Notes under the pieces: generated by a model | The model's database searches: none | What the model was told of the DNA's origin: nothing | What the model saw: only the letters and a program-made list of their open reading frames with translations | Translations under genes and position numbers: made by a program | NCBI GenBank assembly: GCA_946414625.1 | Contig: CAMKPI010000046.1 | Coordinates: forward strand, 1-10,698 | Source: an uncultured Spirochaetaceae bacterium | Lineage (GTDB): Bacteria > Spirochaetota > Spirochaetia > Sphaerochaetales > Sphaerochaetaceae | Direction: 5' to 3' | Length of the DNA stretch: 10,698 nt | In this document: positions 1 through 7,104 of the stretch, piece by piece | Position numbering within the stretch: position 1 is the first letter of the stretch | How the letters are laid out: the number at the start of each line of letters is the position of its first letter

Positions 1-471
1 TTTTCCAAGGGACTGTACCGAGTGCACCAGTTCAGCAAGGTTGAGATGTTCATACTTTGTGAGCCCAGTGAAAGTGACCGCTTTCATGAAGAACTTCTTG
101 CGATAGAGGAAGAGATTTTCAGCGGTCTTGGGTTGCCTTACCGCGTTGTGGATACCTGTACGGGAGATCTGGGTGCTCCTGCATACAGAAAGTTCGATAT
201 TGAGGCTTGGATGCCGGGCAGGGGGGATGCCGGAGAATACGGTGAAGTGACCAGCACCAGCAACTGCACCGACTATCAGGCGCGAAGTCTTAACATCAGG
301 TATAAGACTGAGAACGGAAACGAGTTTGTCCACATGCTGAACGGTACCGCGGTTGCCGTCTCCCGAGCAATGGTTGCGATTCTTGAGAACTATCAGACGG
401 AGGACGGCGCCGTCAGAATTCCTGAAGTGCTTGTTCCTCTCATGGGCGGACTCACGGAGATCCGGCGTTGA
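1..471 (+). CDS. serS: Seryl-tRNA synthetase, C-terminal part (5' truncated by window edge)
   Basis: Reading frame 1 is open from the first base to a TGA at 469-471, giving the last 156 residues of a class II aminoacyl-tRNA synthetase that charges tRNA-Ser (and tRNA-Sec where present) with serine in the cytoplasm. The visible part begins inside the catalytic core. Class II motif 2 is seen as RVHQFSKVEMF (residues 7-17 of the fragment), followed by a typical SerRS stretch, TCTGDLGAPAYRKFDIEAWMP, and then EVTSTSNCTDYQARSLNIRY. Motif 3 is present near the end as NGTAVAVSRAMVAILENYQ, and the protein ends normally about 25 residues later. Family proteins are about 420-430 residues, so roughly the first 270 lie upstream of the window. 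It is on the same strand as pncB with 77 bp between them. There is no T-rich terminator in that gap, so cotranscription is possible. Identification is secure; only the start is missing. Confidence 0.97.
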   Translation, partial: FSKGLYRVHQFSKVEMFILCEPSESDRFHEELLAIEEEIFSGLGLPYRVVDTCTGDLGAPAYRKFDIEAWMPGRGDAGEYGEVTSTSNCTDYQARSLNIRYKTENGNEFVHMLNGTAVAVSRAMVAILENYQTEDGAVRIPEVLVPLMGGLTEIRR

Positions 472-503
472 ACTCTTTATAACGGAGCGGGTTCCGGATT
501 TGA

Positions 504-527
504 CTCGTCGTGAGTGGTCTCGACGAG
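504..527 (+). promoter_or_regulatory. Perfect hairpin in the serS-pncB gap
   Basis: CTCGTCG at 504-510 and CGACGAG at 521-527 form a perfect 7-bp stem with a 10-nt loop. No T-tract follows, so it is not a standard intrinsic terminator. It lies 21 nt upstream of the preferred pncB ATG and 11 nt upstream of its ribosome binding site. A possible upstream GTG start (510-512) would begin within this stem, which is one reason to prefer the ATG at 549. It could be a processing or translational control element; this is an inference from structure only. Confidence 0.35.
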
Positions 528-548
528 CGCGACCCAGTGGAGGATGGC

Positions 549-1754
549 ATGAAGCAGATTATCACCAGTCTTTTGGAAACCGATATGTACAAATTCTCGA
601 TGGGACAGGCGATATACCATCAGTTTTCGGGCTACAACACAACCTGGGCTTTTGCCTGCCGCAACAGCGATGTGCGGTTCACCCCTGAGATGGTGGAAGA
701 AGTGAGGCATCAGATCCAGCTGTACTGCTCCCTGCGTTTCAGCGAGGATGAGCTCCGTTTCCTCGACTCAATCAAGTGGATCAAGGGCTCATACGTGTCT
801 TTCCTCCGGCTTTGGCAGCCGAGGTACGAGGATTTTTATATCGGGACTGACGATCCTTGCGGACTGCGGATAGAGACCCGAGGCACATGGCTCAACACCT
901 CAATGTATGAGATTCCGACCCTTGCCATCGTGAACGAGGTCTATTTCCGGATGAAATACAACTATCAAGAGGTCTTTGAGAGCTTCAAACAGAGGCTTGA
1001 GAGGAAGGTTGCGAGACTGGAGTCAGGGGAATGCAGGCTGGGCTCACTCTCGGAGTTTGGAATCCGCCGAAGGCTGTCTGCCGAGGCGCAGGAGCTGGCG
1101 GTGAAAACTCTTTTGGATGGTAAGTTTTGCGGAACGGTGATCGCGGGAACGAGCAATGTATACTTGGCGAAGAAGCTCGGGACGAAACCCATAGGGACCA
1201 TGGCTCATGAGTGGATCATGTGCACCGGGCAGGGAAATCACAAACATAACCCGGCGTATTCGAATTGGTATGCCTTGGACTACTGGGTGAAGGAATACGG
1301 CGTTCTGAACGGAGTGGCACTCACTGATACGATCACAACCGATTGTTTTCTCCGCGATTTTCGTCTGACTTACGCCACCTTGTTCAGCGGGGTGAGACAC
1401 GACAGCGGGGATCCGATCAAGTGGGGCGAAAAGATGATAGCCCACTACGAAGGCCTTGGAATAGATCCGAGGACAAAGACGTTGTTTTTCAGCGATAGTC
1501 TCGATTTTGACAAGGCAGAGCGGATATATTCTCATTTCAATAACAGGATTCGCGTGGCTTTCGGCATCGGTACATATATTTCAAACGATACCGATGTGGG
1601 TGCGCTGAACATCGTGATGAAGCCGGTTCTCTGTAATGGAATGGATATTGCAAAGATCTCCGATGCTCCCGGCAAGGGCATGTGCCGCAATCCGCAGTAT
1701 GTAAGCTACCTGGAGCGGACGATAGACTGGCGGATGAAGAATCTGGCAGATTGA
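549..1754 (+). CDS. pncB: Nicotinate phosphoribosyltransferase
   Basis: This enzyme makes nicotinate mononucleotide from nicotinate and PRPP with ATP hydrolysis, the entry step of the Preiss-Handler NAD salvage route in the cytoplasm. The 401-residue product matches the length of enterobacterial PncB (about 400) and is colinear with it as I remember that sequence: LLETDMYKFSMGQAIYHQF at 8-26, EFGIRRRLS at 169-177, AGTSNVYLAKKL at 199-210, GTMAHEW at 216-222, GVALTDTITTDCFLRDF at 255-271, GVRHDSGDP at 281-289, FSDSLD at 314-319, FGIGTYISND at 338-347 and LNIVMKPVLCNG at 353-364. His220 in AHEW corresponds to the histidine phosphorylated by ATP in the Salmonella enzyme. The ATG at 549 is chosen because GGAGGA at 539-544 sits at good distance and because the conserved family N-terminus starts there. 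An in-frame GTG at 510 would add 13 residues but has no clear ribosome binding site. The stop is TGA at 1752-1754. Confidence 0.97.
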   Translation: MKQIITSLLETDMYKFSMGQAIYHQFSGYNTTWAFACRNSDVRFTPEMVEEVRHQIQLYCSLRFSEDELRFLDSIKWIKGSYVSFLRLWQPRYEDFYIGTDDPCGLRIETRGTWLNTSMYEIPTLAIVNEVYFRMKYNYQEVFESFKQRLERKVARLESGECRLGSLSEFGIRRRLSAEAQELAVKTLLDGKFCGTVIAGTSNVYLAKKLGTKPIGTMAHEWIMCTGQGNHKHNPAYSNWYALDYWVKEYGVLNGVALTDTITTDCFLRDFRLTYATLFSGVRHDSGDPIKWGEKMIAHYEGLGIDPRTKTLFFSDSLDFDKAERIYSHFNNRIRVAFGIGTYISNDTDVGALNIVMKPVLCNGMDIAKISDAPGKGMCRNPQYVSYLERTIDWRMKNLAD

Positions 1755-1878
1755 TTTTTCATTTTTTCATCTGCTCGCTTTCGAAGTCTGGATGAGCCTG
1801 TATTGCCTGTAATTTCGGGCGGACGCAGAAACACGTAGCAGCACATAGCAACGAGTGGGTTTGGAGTCTTTTTGACGG

Positions 1879-1904
1879 CTTCTGTTTCAATCCTGAAACA
1901 GAAG
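1879..1904 (+). terminator. Hairpin 1 of the convergent intergenic cluster
   Basis: CTTCTGTTTCA at 1879-1889 pairs with TGAAACAGAAG at 1894-1904 in a perfect 11-bp stem with a 4-nt loop. It starts 125 nt downstream of the pncB stop. Neither strand shows a T-tract directly after it. Its last five bases (1900-1904) are also the first bases of the larger hairpin that follows, so the two cannot form fully at once. It may be part of a composite terminator or an RNA stability element. Confidence 0.4.
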
Positions 1905-1940
1905 AGAGCGGCGGTCGCATTGCGACCGCCGCTCTCTTCT
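1900..1940. terminator. Large GC-rich inverted repeat between convergent genes
   Basis: The bases 1900-1919 and 1921-1940 are exact reverse complements (20 of 20), separated by one base. In RNA this gives a stem of about 18 bp closing on a small loop and would be very stable on either strand. It lies between the converging ends of pncB (stop 1754) and the lipoprotein gene (stop 1987), the usual place for a bidirectional terminator. No T-run directly follows the stem on either strand, so classical intrinsic termination rests on the next hairpin for the plus strand. It could instead be a dispersed repeat of the REP type. Confidence 0.55.
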
Positions 1941-1967
1941 CCGGAAGTGTGCCGGAGATAGTCTTTT
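1938..1967 (+). terminator. Probable intrinsic terminator for pncB (plus strand)
   Basis: TCTCCGG at 1938-1944 pairs with CCGGAGA at 1952-1958, a 7-bp stem with a 7-nt loop, followed after four bases by a T-rich run (TCTTTTT at 1961-1967 region). This is the only hairpin in the cluster with a T-tract. It shares bases 1938-1940 with the large inverted repeat upstream. It ends 19 bp before the stop codon of the convergent lipoprotein gene. Confidence 0.5.
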
Positions 1968-1986
1968 TACAGCAGAATCAAGTCAA

Positions 1987-3246
1987 TCAATATGCTGCGT
2001 TGAGCCACTCTATGCCGTCAATTTTGGCGGTGAGATACGGAGCGCTCTGGAATTTGGGGTATGACTCGTGGAACACACCGTCCCAAACTGCCTCGTCCTT
2101 GTCCGCGTTGAAGTCTCCGTCGGAGTCCACCGCAAACGCGTGATCGAGCTTCTTGCCTCCGTCAACTGTGAACTTGCTTGTGTCGAACACGTGGAGGGTG
2201 CCTGCCTTCAGCTCAGAAGCGGCCTTGTCAATCGCTTCCTGAGTGCCGGGAGCAGCGATTGCGGTGTTCAGCGGAGTGAGCGCGACGCTGCCGTCAGCAA
2301 GGGTACCGCAGTAGTCGGAAGGATTCTGCACGCCGTCGGCGACATTCTTGATAAAGGTGTAGAAATAATTCGTCCAATCTATCCGGCAGGAGAGAATAGA
2401 CGCGGTGGGTGCCTGATGCGTCATATCGGTGTTGTAGCCGGTGTGGAACACTCCGTGCTTAGCCGCGGTGGTTGCCGGGCTTGTGGTATCCGAATGCTGG
2501 CTTATCATCACACAACCGCGCGCGATGAGCGCTTCGGTGGCCGCTGCCTCAAGGGTGCTGTCTCCCCATGTGCCTACGAACTGGACAAGCATCTTTGCAT
2601 CCGGGCATACGCTCTTTATTCCGAGATAGTAGCCGGACATTCCGGAGATAACTTCCGCAAAGGAGTATGCTCCGACATAGCCCACGAGAGGCTCCTTGCC
2701 TTCCTTTTTCAGCTCGTTGAGCTTCATACCCGCTGCTATGCCGGCAAGGTATCTGCCTTCGTATATGGAGGCGAATGCGTTGTAAGTGTTGGGTCTGCCG
2801 TCAAGCTGCGAGCCGCAGTTTGTCAATCCGACAAACATTACGTTTGGAAATTCATCGGCGGCCTGCTGCATGAACTGCTCGAAGCCGTAGGAGTTGTTGA
2901 ACACGACCTTACAGCCGGCGGTGGCAAGCTCGATGTTAGCATCGCGGACGGTGGAATCTTCGGAGTGGTTCCTGTCAACGATGAGCTCAACGTTGTATCC
3001 TTCGGCGTTCAGCTTGTCAACGGCAGTGTTCATGCCGTTCATGAAGTTCCAGGTGTAGCCTAAGTCGTTCTCATCGTTGATGACGACCATGCCGACCTTC
3101 AAGACATCCTTCTTCGCCGGTGTAGCTTTTGCAGCCGGGGCGGCGTTGGCTGCCGGGGCGGACGAGTCGGTCTTCTTTTTACCGCAGGACACGAACAGTC
3201 CAGCCACGAGAAGAACGCAAAGCAGAACAGTCAATGCTTTTTTCAT
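1987..3246 (-). CDS. BMP/PnrA-family substrate-binding lipoprotein of an ABC transporter
   Basis: The 419-residue product is a membrane-anchored periplasmic binding protein that should deliver substrate to the two permeases and ATPase encoded just upstream. A lipoprotein signal peptide is clear: MKK, a hydrophobic run, then LFVS before Cys21, followed by a Lys/Ala/Pro-rich linker (22-46). The mature part is a type I periplasmic-binding fold of the BMP family (COG1744): VLKVGMVVINDENDLGYTWNF near 48-68, NTYNAFASIYEGRYLAGIAAGM, PLVGYVGAYSFAEVISGMSGYYLGI, and ISQHSDTTSPATTAAKHGVFHTGYNTDM. PnrA (TmpC) of Treponema pallidum binds purine nucleosides, and several other relatives bind nucleosides, so a nucleoside substrate is inferred; the exact ligand cannot be read. 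The start ATG (3244-3246) follows AGGAG at 3253-3257 with 6-nt spacing. It is the last gene of the operon, 139 nt after permease 2, with its own promoter in that gap. Residues 374-385 form an unusually acidic Asp-rich loop. Confidence 0.94.
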   Translation of the reverse strand: MKKALTVLLCVLLVAGLFVSCGKKKTDSSAPAANAAPAAKATPAKKDVLKVGMVVINDENDLGYTWNFMNGMNTAVDKLNAEGYNVELIVDRNHSEDSTVRDANIELATAGCKVVFNNSYGFEQFMQQAADEFPNVMFVGLTNCGSQLDGRPNTYNAFASIYEGRYLAGIAAGMKLNELKKEGKEPLVGYVGAYSFAEVISGMSGYYLGIKSVCPDAKMLVQFVGTWGDSTLEAAATEALIARGCVMISQHSDTTSPATTAAKHGVFHTGYNTDMTHQAPTASILSCRIDWTNYFYTFIKNVADGVQNPSDYCGTLADGSVALTPLNTAIAAPGTQEAIDKAASELKAGTLHVFDTSKFTVDGGKKLDHAFAVDSDGDFNADKDEAVWDGVFHESYPKFQSAPYLTAKIDGIEWLNAAY

Positions 3247-3312
3247 GTGTTTCTCCTTTTTCAGCGTCTTACCGAAAGGGCTCGAACGCCATTAAGATTA
3301 AGAATTCGCTTG

Positions 3313-3331
3313 CCGGCGCGGTTGCCGCCGG
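3313..3331 (-). promoter_or_regulatory. GC-rich hairpin in the lipoprotein mRNA leader
   Basis: CCGGC at 3313-3317 and GCCGG at 3327-3331 form a short GC-rich stem with a 9-nt loop in the 139-nt gap between permease 2 and the lipoprotein gene. It lies downstream of the candidate internal promoter and about 55 nt before the ribosome binding site, so it would be near the middle of that leader. It may protect the lipoprotein message from decay; no T-tract is present, so it is not an obvious terminator. Confidence 0.3.
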
Positions 3332-3350
3332 GATTTGCCTCTAGGTGTTG

Positions 3351-3379
3351 ATTCTCAGGCACGAGTCTTTGGTTGTCAA
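3351..3379 (-). promoter_or_regulatory. Candidate internal sigma-70 promoter for the lipoprotein gene
   Basis: On the minus strand a perfect -35 TTGACA (3374-3379) is followed by a 17-nt spacer and a -10 GAGAAT (3351-3356, 4 of 6 to TATAAT). It begins 7 nt after the permease 2 stop codon. The predicted start of transcription is near 3344, giving a leader of about 98 nt. A separate promoter would let the binding protein be made in excess over the permeases, as is common for ABC importers. This rests on sequence match only. Confidence 0.5.
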
Positions 3380-3385
3380 TCAAAA

Positions 3386-4372
3386 TCAACGCTCTTCTCG
3401 GAAGTAGTTGAGTCCCAGGTTCGCGGGCGGCTGCTTCTCCTTGTTGTTCTTCATACTGGCTATGATGAGAACCACGATTGTGACGACATACGGGAGAATT
3501 TTGTAAAGCTCCTGCGGAAAGAACGGAATGATGATCCACAGATACATTATCATGAGGCTTCCAAAGAGCATGGAGCCCCAGATTCCGTTCAGCGGACGCC
3601 ATGTGCAGAATATGACCAGCGCCACAGAGAGCCAGCCGACTCCGGACAGAGATCCCTCGATCCAAACGCAGCCGGCGGTGGTCATCGTGTACACCATGCC
3701 TCCGATGGCAGAAATGCCTCCTCCGATCATTGTGGCAAGGTATCTGTAGCGCGTCATGTTGATACCTGCGGCATCGGCAGTGGCAGGAGATTCACCCACA
3801 GCCCGGAGATACAGGCCCTTCTTTGTCTTGGTAAAGAATAAATGAAGGAGAATTGCCACAAGGATTCCGAGGTAGAAGAAATGTGGCTGTCCGAAGACAA
3901 TCTTGCCGACGAAAGGGATTCTTTTCAGGAAGTCAGGGAATATCTGCTGGTGGAACGACTCTTTCAGGTGATTCGACACGGAAACATAGCCGCCCAGCTT
4001 GTTTCTCATGTGCTCGCCGACAAATTTGGCGACACCGGTTCCGAAGGTGGTCATCGCAAGACCTGTGACGTTCTGGTTTGCCCTGAGTGTGACGGTGATG
4101 AACGCGAAAATGAGCCCTGCAATACAGCCGGCGGCAAAAGAGCCCAGGATCGCGAAGAGAATTGCGATGAATCCCACCGAGCCAGTCTCGCCGACAAGCG
4201 CCTCATACCTGTTCGCTGTCACAAGTCCGAAGATGCCGCCCATGTACATCATGCCTTCGACACCGAGGTTGAGGTTTCCGGATTTCTCTGTTAGGATCTC
4301 TCCGATTGTGCCGAACATCAGCGCGGTTGCGTATGTCCCGGCCGCAGCTATCAAAGCGAAGATTGCAGTCAT
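3386..4372 (-). CDS. ABC transporter permease 2 (BPD_transp_2 family, nucleoside-type importer)
   Basis: The 328-residue product is a polytopic inner-membrane protein that pairs with permease 1 to form the translocation channel. Hydrophobic segments fall at about 4-20, 40-53, 67-96, 167-180, 209-232, 247-257, 264-286 and 292-306. Family hallmarks are TEKSGNLNLGVEGMMYMGGIFG (28-49) and the cytoplasmic coupling region KKGLYLRAVGESPATADAAGI (184-204), followed by a Gly-rich helix, MIGGGISAIGGM. This pattern is that of the branched-chain-amino-acid/nucleoside permease superfamily, and the protein resembles the second permease of BMP-linked nucleoside importers. The ATG at 4370-4372 overlaps the TAA of permease 1 by one base (TAATG), and AGGAGG at 4380-4385 sits 7 nt before it, so translation is probably coupled. 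The frame is open far upstream of this start, but that extension lies inside permease 1 and is not membrane-protein-like. The stop is TGA at 3386-3388. Confidence 0.93.
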   Translation of the reverse strand: MTAIFALIAAAGTYATALMFGTIGEILTEKSGNLNLGVEGMMYMGGIFGLVTANRYEALVGETGSVGFIAILFAILGSFAAGCIAGLIFAFITVTLRANQNVTGLAMTTFGTGVAKFVGEHMRNKLGGYVSVSNHLKESFHQQIFPDFLKRIPFVGKIVFGQPHFFYLGILVAILLHLFFTKTKKGLYLRAVGESPATADAAGINMTRYRYLATMIGGGISAIGGMVYTMTTAGCVWIEGSLSGVGWLSVALVIFCTWRPLNGIWGSMLFGSLMIMYLWIIIPFFPQELYKILPYVVTIVVLIIASMKNNKEKQPPANLGLNYFREER

Positions 4373-5568
4373 TATTCGGCCTCCTTTGATGTATTCGCCG
4401 GTATGGACGACCTGTTTCCGTCTGTGCTGCCGTTTTTGGCCTGTTCGGCTGTGGACGCGCTTTTTTTTGCATCCTTGTCCCGACTCCAACGGAACTTTAT
4501 TTCGTAGTTGATGAAGAATTCGCAACCCAGCATGCAGAAGAGAAGTATGCCGGAGACGATCTCCGCGACCGACGCCGGAACGCCGACCCTCTGGTTCAGA
4601 GTTTTCGAGCCTTTGGAGATGATTGCGAGCAGGGCGGAGATTAGAATCATCACATAGGAATTCAGCTGGCTGAGCCACGATACGGTGATGGCGGTGAAGC
4701 CGTTTCCGTCGGCTACCACGTCGTTCAGGGTGTGGTTGGCGCCGGCGACAACGACAAATCCGGCAATTCCGCAGATGGCTCCCGAGAGGAACATCGTCCT
4801 CATCATGATCCAGCCTACATTCATTCCGGCATATCGCGCAGTGTTTTCCGAGTCTCCGATGACAGCCACCTCGAAGCCATGCTTTGTGCGGGTCATGTAG
4901 TAGTGCATTATGATGACTATCAGAAGAACTATAATCCACCCACAGTGCACACCCAACACATTCGGCAGGAAAGTCTTTCGGTCAAATATCGGGATTATCT
5001 GTGTGCCTTTTCGCCCCTCCCATGGACCGCCCTGTAGCCACTTGGCAATGCCTATTGCAATATAGTTCATCATCAGAGTAAAAAGAGTCTCATTTGTGTT
5101 GTACTTTGCCTTGAAGTAGCCTGGGATGAAGCCCCAGATGCCGCCTGCGACAATGGCGAAAATGAACATAAGAGAGAGTATCAGGATCGACGGCATTGAT
5201 GACTTGCCGAACCAGATTGCTATGGCAGAGCAGGCGATGGCCCCGGCTGTGAGCTGCCCCTCGGCACCGATGTTCCAGAACCTCATCTTGAAGCACGGAC
5301 CTATGGCCAGCGCGCAGCATAGGAGGGGGATCATCTTCTTTATTGTCTGCTGGAGGTATATTTTGTTCCCAAGTGAACCCTGTACGATTATCCCGTATGC
5401 CTTCACGGGGTTCACTCCTGTCAGAAGGATGGGAATGCTTCCCAGGATGAGTGCCACGACAACGCTGGATATCCTGATTGCAACCGCTTTTCTCGGATCC
5501 AGCATGGACTCGCTTTTCTTGGAGAGCCTTATGAACGGAGTCTTGTTTTTCTTTGCTTTATCGCTCAT
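4372..5568 (-). CDS. ABC transporter permease 1 (BPD_transp_2 family, nucleoside-type importer)
   Basis: The 398-residue product is the first of two inner-membrane permeases in the BMP-type importer. After a basic cytoplasmic N-terminus (1-29) there are hydrophobic segments at about 30-50, 79-92, 104-120, 127-149, 164-177, 210-223, 252-276, 303-318 and 332-353. Family motifs include FKMRFWNIGAEGQLTAGAIA (93-112), NETLFTLMMNYIA (159-171) and the coupling region KHGFEVAVIGDSENTARYAGM (229-249). The C-terminal 40 residues form a charged, Ser/Ala-rich cytoplasmic tail that looks unstructured. The ATG at 5566-5568 is chosen because AGGAGG at 5575-5580 sits 6 nt upstream; it starts one base after the ATPase stop codon. 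A TTG at 5589 in the same frame would overlap the ATPase gene and lacks a suitable ribosome binding site. The TAA stop overlaps the permease 2 ATG by one base. Confidence 0.93.
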   Translation of the reverse strand: MSDKAKKNKTPFIRLSKKSESMLDPRKAVAIRISSVVVALILGSIPILLTGVNPVKAYGIIVQGSLGNKIYLQQTIKKMIPLLCCALAIGPCFKMRFWNIGAEGQLTAGAIACSAIAIWFGKSSMPSILILSLMFIFAIVAGGIWGFIPGYFKAKYNTNETLFTLMMNYIAIGIAKWLQGGPWEGRKGTQIIPIFDRKTFLPNVLGVHCGWIIVLLIVIIMHYYMTRTKHGFEVAVIGDSENTARYAGMNVGWIMMRTMFLSGAICGIAGFVVVAGANHTLNDVVADGNGFTAITVSWLSQLNSYVMILISALLAIISKGSKTLNQRVGVPASVAEIVSGILLFCMLGCEFFINYEIKFRWSRDKDAKKSASTAEQAKNGSTDGNRSSIPANTSKEAE

Positions 5569-5569
5569 C

Positions 5570-7090
5570 CTATGCCTCCTTGCCGCCAACCGTGGTCATC
5601 AGCAGACCTATCTCTTCCTTGGTGGCAGTCCTGCCGTCGACAATGCCGGAAACCTGTCCGTCGCAGAGCACGAGAATCCTGTCGCAGAGCTCCATCAGCA
5701 CGTCGAGCTCTTCCCCTACGTACATAACTGCGCTGCCGCCCATCTTCTGGTCGTTCAGGAGGTTGTATATGGCATACGATGTGTTGATATCCAGCCCGCG
5801 CACCGCGTACGCCGTGAGGAGCACCGGCGGGTGGGACGCGATCTCCCGCCCGACAAGAACCTTTTGTATGTTGCCGCCAGACATCCGTCTCACGGGGAAT
5901 TCGGTGGACGGGGTCACAACATCAAGCTTTTTCCACACCCTGTCCGCCAGATCCTGCGGTTTCTTTCGGTTGAAGAAAAGCCCGCGTCCTTCGCGCCAGG
6001 AGCGGAGCATCATGTTGTCCGTCATTCCCATCGATCCCACAAGACCCATACCGAGACGGTCTTCCGGAACGAATCCCATGCCAACTCCGATTTCTTTTAT
6101 CTGGGTGGGCGTCTTTCCGACAAGCTCCACGGTGGTTTTGTCGGTGTTTACGAACTTTATTGATCCGCTTTTTACAGGGTAAAGACCGGAGATCGATTCA
6201 AGCAGCTCCTTCTGTCCGCTTCCGGCAATGCCCGCAACTCCAAGAATTTCTCCTGTCCGGGCAGTGAACGATACGTTGTTTAGTTTTTTGATTCCCTCGC
6301 GGTCCACCACAGTGAGGCCTTCCACGACAAGCTTGTCCTCGGGATTGTCGTATTTCGGGCGGTCCAGGTTGAGCGTCACGGCTCGGCCTACCATCATGTC
6401 GGTCAATTCTCCTGGACTCGTTTCCTTTGTGTTCACCGTGGCTATGTATCGCCCTTTCCGTAGAATCGCAACTTTGTCGGACACAGCCATGACTTCCGCC
6501 AGCTTGTGCGTAATGAGTACTATCGCCTTGTTGTCACGCCTCATGTTACGAAGCACCGCAAAGAGCTTGTCCGTTTCCTGCGGGGTCAGAACCGCCGTAG
6601 GTTCGTCCAGAATCAGGATCTCCGACCCGCGGTAAAGCACCTTGACAATCTCCACAGTCTGCTTCTGAGACACGGACATGTCGTAGACCTTCATCTTCGG
6701 GTCGATTCCAAAGCCGTACCTGTCGCATATCTCCTTCACCCTGGTGTTCACGCGCCCGATATCCATCGCTTCGTCAAGCCCCAGGATGATGTTTTGCGCC
6801 GCGGTGAAGACGTCCACAAGGTGATAATGCTGGTGAATCATTCCGATTCCGTTCTTGAACGCATCGTGCGGACTGCGTATTGTAACCTTGCGTCCATCCG
6901 CGTAGATCTCTCCTCCGTCGGGCTGATAGATTCCCGACAGCATGTTCATCAGGGTGGTCTTGCCTGAGCCGTTCTCGCCCAGAAGACACAGAATCTCGCC
7001 CCGGTTTATCTGGAGGTTGATTCCGTCGTTAGCCACTACAGGACCGAAGGTCTTCCTGATGTTCTTCAGTTCAATAGCACAATTCTGCAA
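5570..7090 (-). CDS. ABC transporter ATP-binding protein with two fused nucleotide-binding domains
   Basis: The 506-residue cytoplasmic protein powers the importer and carries two ABC domains in tandem, as in the ribose/nucleoside type (RbsA-like). Domain 1 has Walker A GENGSGKT (38-45), Q-loop Gln87 in MIHQHYH, an altered signature SVSQ (139-142), Walker B ILILDE (157-162 with the catalytic Glu at 163), the D-loop region and His195 in ITHK. Domain 2 (from about 253) is degenerate: GIAGSGQKE (287-295) has no P-loop Lys, while the signature MSGGN (403-407) is intact. The Walker B region, VLLTAYAVRGLDI (423-435), lacks the acidic pair. Degeneracy of domain 2 is usual in this family. The TTG at 7088-7090 is chosen as start because AAAGGAAG (7097-7104) lies 6 nt upstream. 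It is the first gene of the operon, with the permease start one base after its TAG. Confidence 0.94.
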   Translation of the reverse strand: MQNCAIELKNIRKTFGPVVANDGINLQINRGEILCLLGENGSGKTTLMNMLSGIYQPDGGEIYADGRKVTIRSPHDAFKNGIGMIHQHYHLVDVFTAAQNIILGLDEAMDIGRVNTRVKEICDRYGFGIDPKMKVYDMSVSQKQTVEIVKVLYRGSEILILDEPTAVLTPQETDKLFAVLRNMRRDNKAIVLITHKLAEVMAVSDKVAILRKGRYIATVNTKETSPGELTDMMVGRAVTLNLDRPKYDNPEDKLVVEGLTVVDREGIKKLNNVSFTARTGEILGVAGIAGSGQKELLESISGLYPVKSGSIKFVNTDKTTVELVGKTPTQIKEIGVGMGFVPEDRLGMGLVGSMGMTDNMMLRSWREGRGLFFNRKKPQDLADRVWKKLDVVTPSTEFPVRRMSGGNIQKVLVGREIASHPPVLLTAYAVRGLDINTSYAIYNLLNDQKMGGSAVMYVGEELDVLMELCDRILVLCDGQVSGIVDGRTATKEEIGLLMTTVGGKEA

Positions 7091-7104
7091 AGCCGACTTC
7101 CTTT

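Noticed and set aside
510..548. GTG start adding 13 residues to pncB
   Set aside because: There is no ribosome binding site before it, it starts inside a perfect hairpin, and family proteins begin near the ATG at 549.
2068..3063. 331-codon open frame on the plus strand opposite the lipoprotein gene
   Set aside because: It is fully antisense to a clear lipoprotein gene with signal peptide, and its translation has no recognisable fold or start context. It is a shadow of codon bias.
4373..4939. Upstream extension of the permease 2 frame to 4939
   Set aside because: The extension is inside permease 1, is His/Arg-rich rather than membrane-like, and the ATG at 4372 has an ideal ribosome binding site.
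5126..6163. 345-codon plus-strand frame over the permease 1 and ATPase genes
   Set aside because: It spans two well-identified genes on the other strand and shows no coherent protein features.
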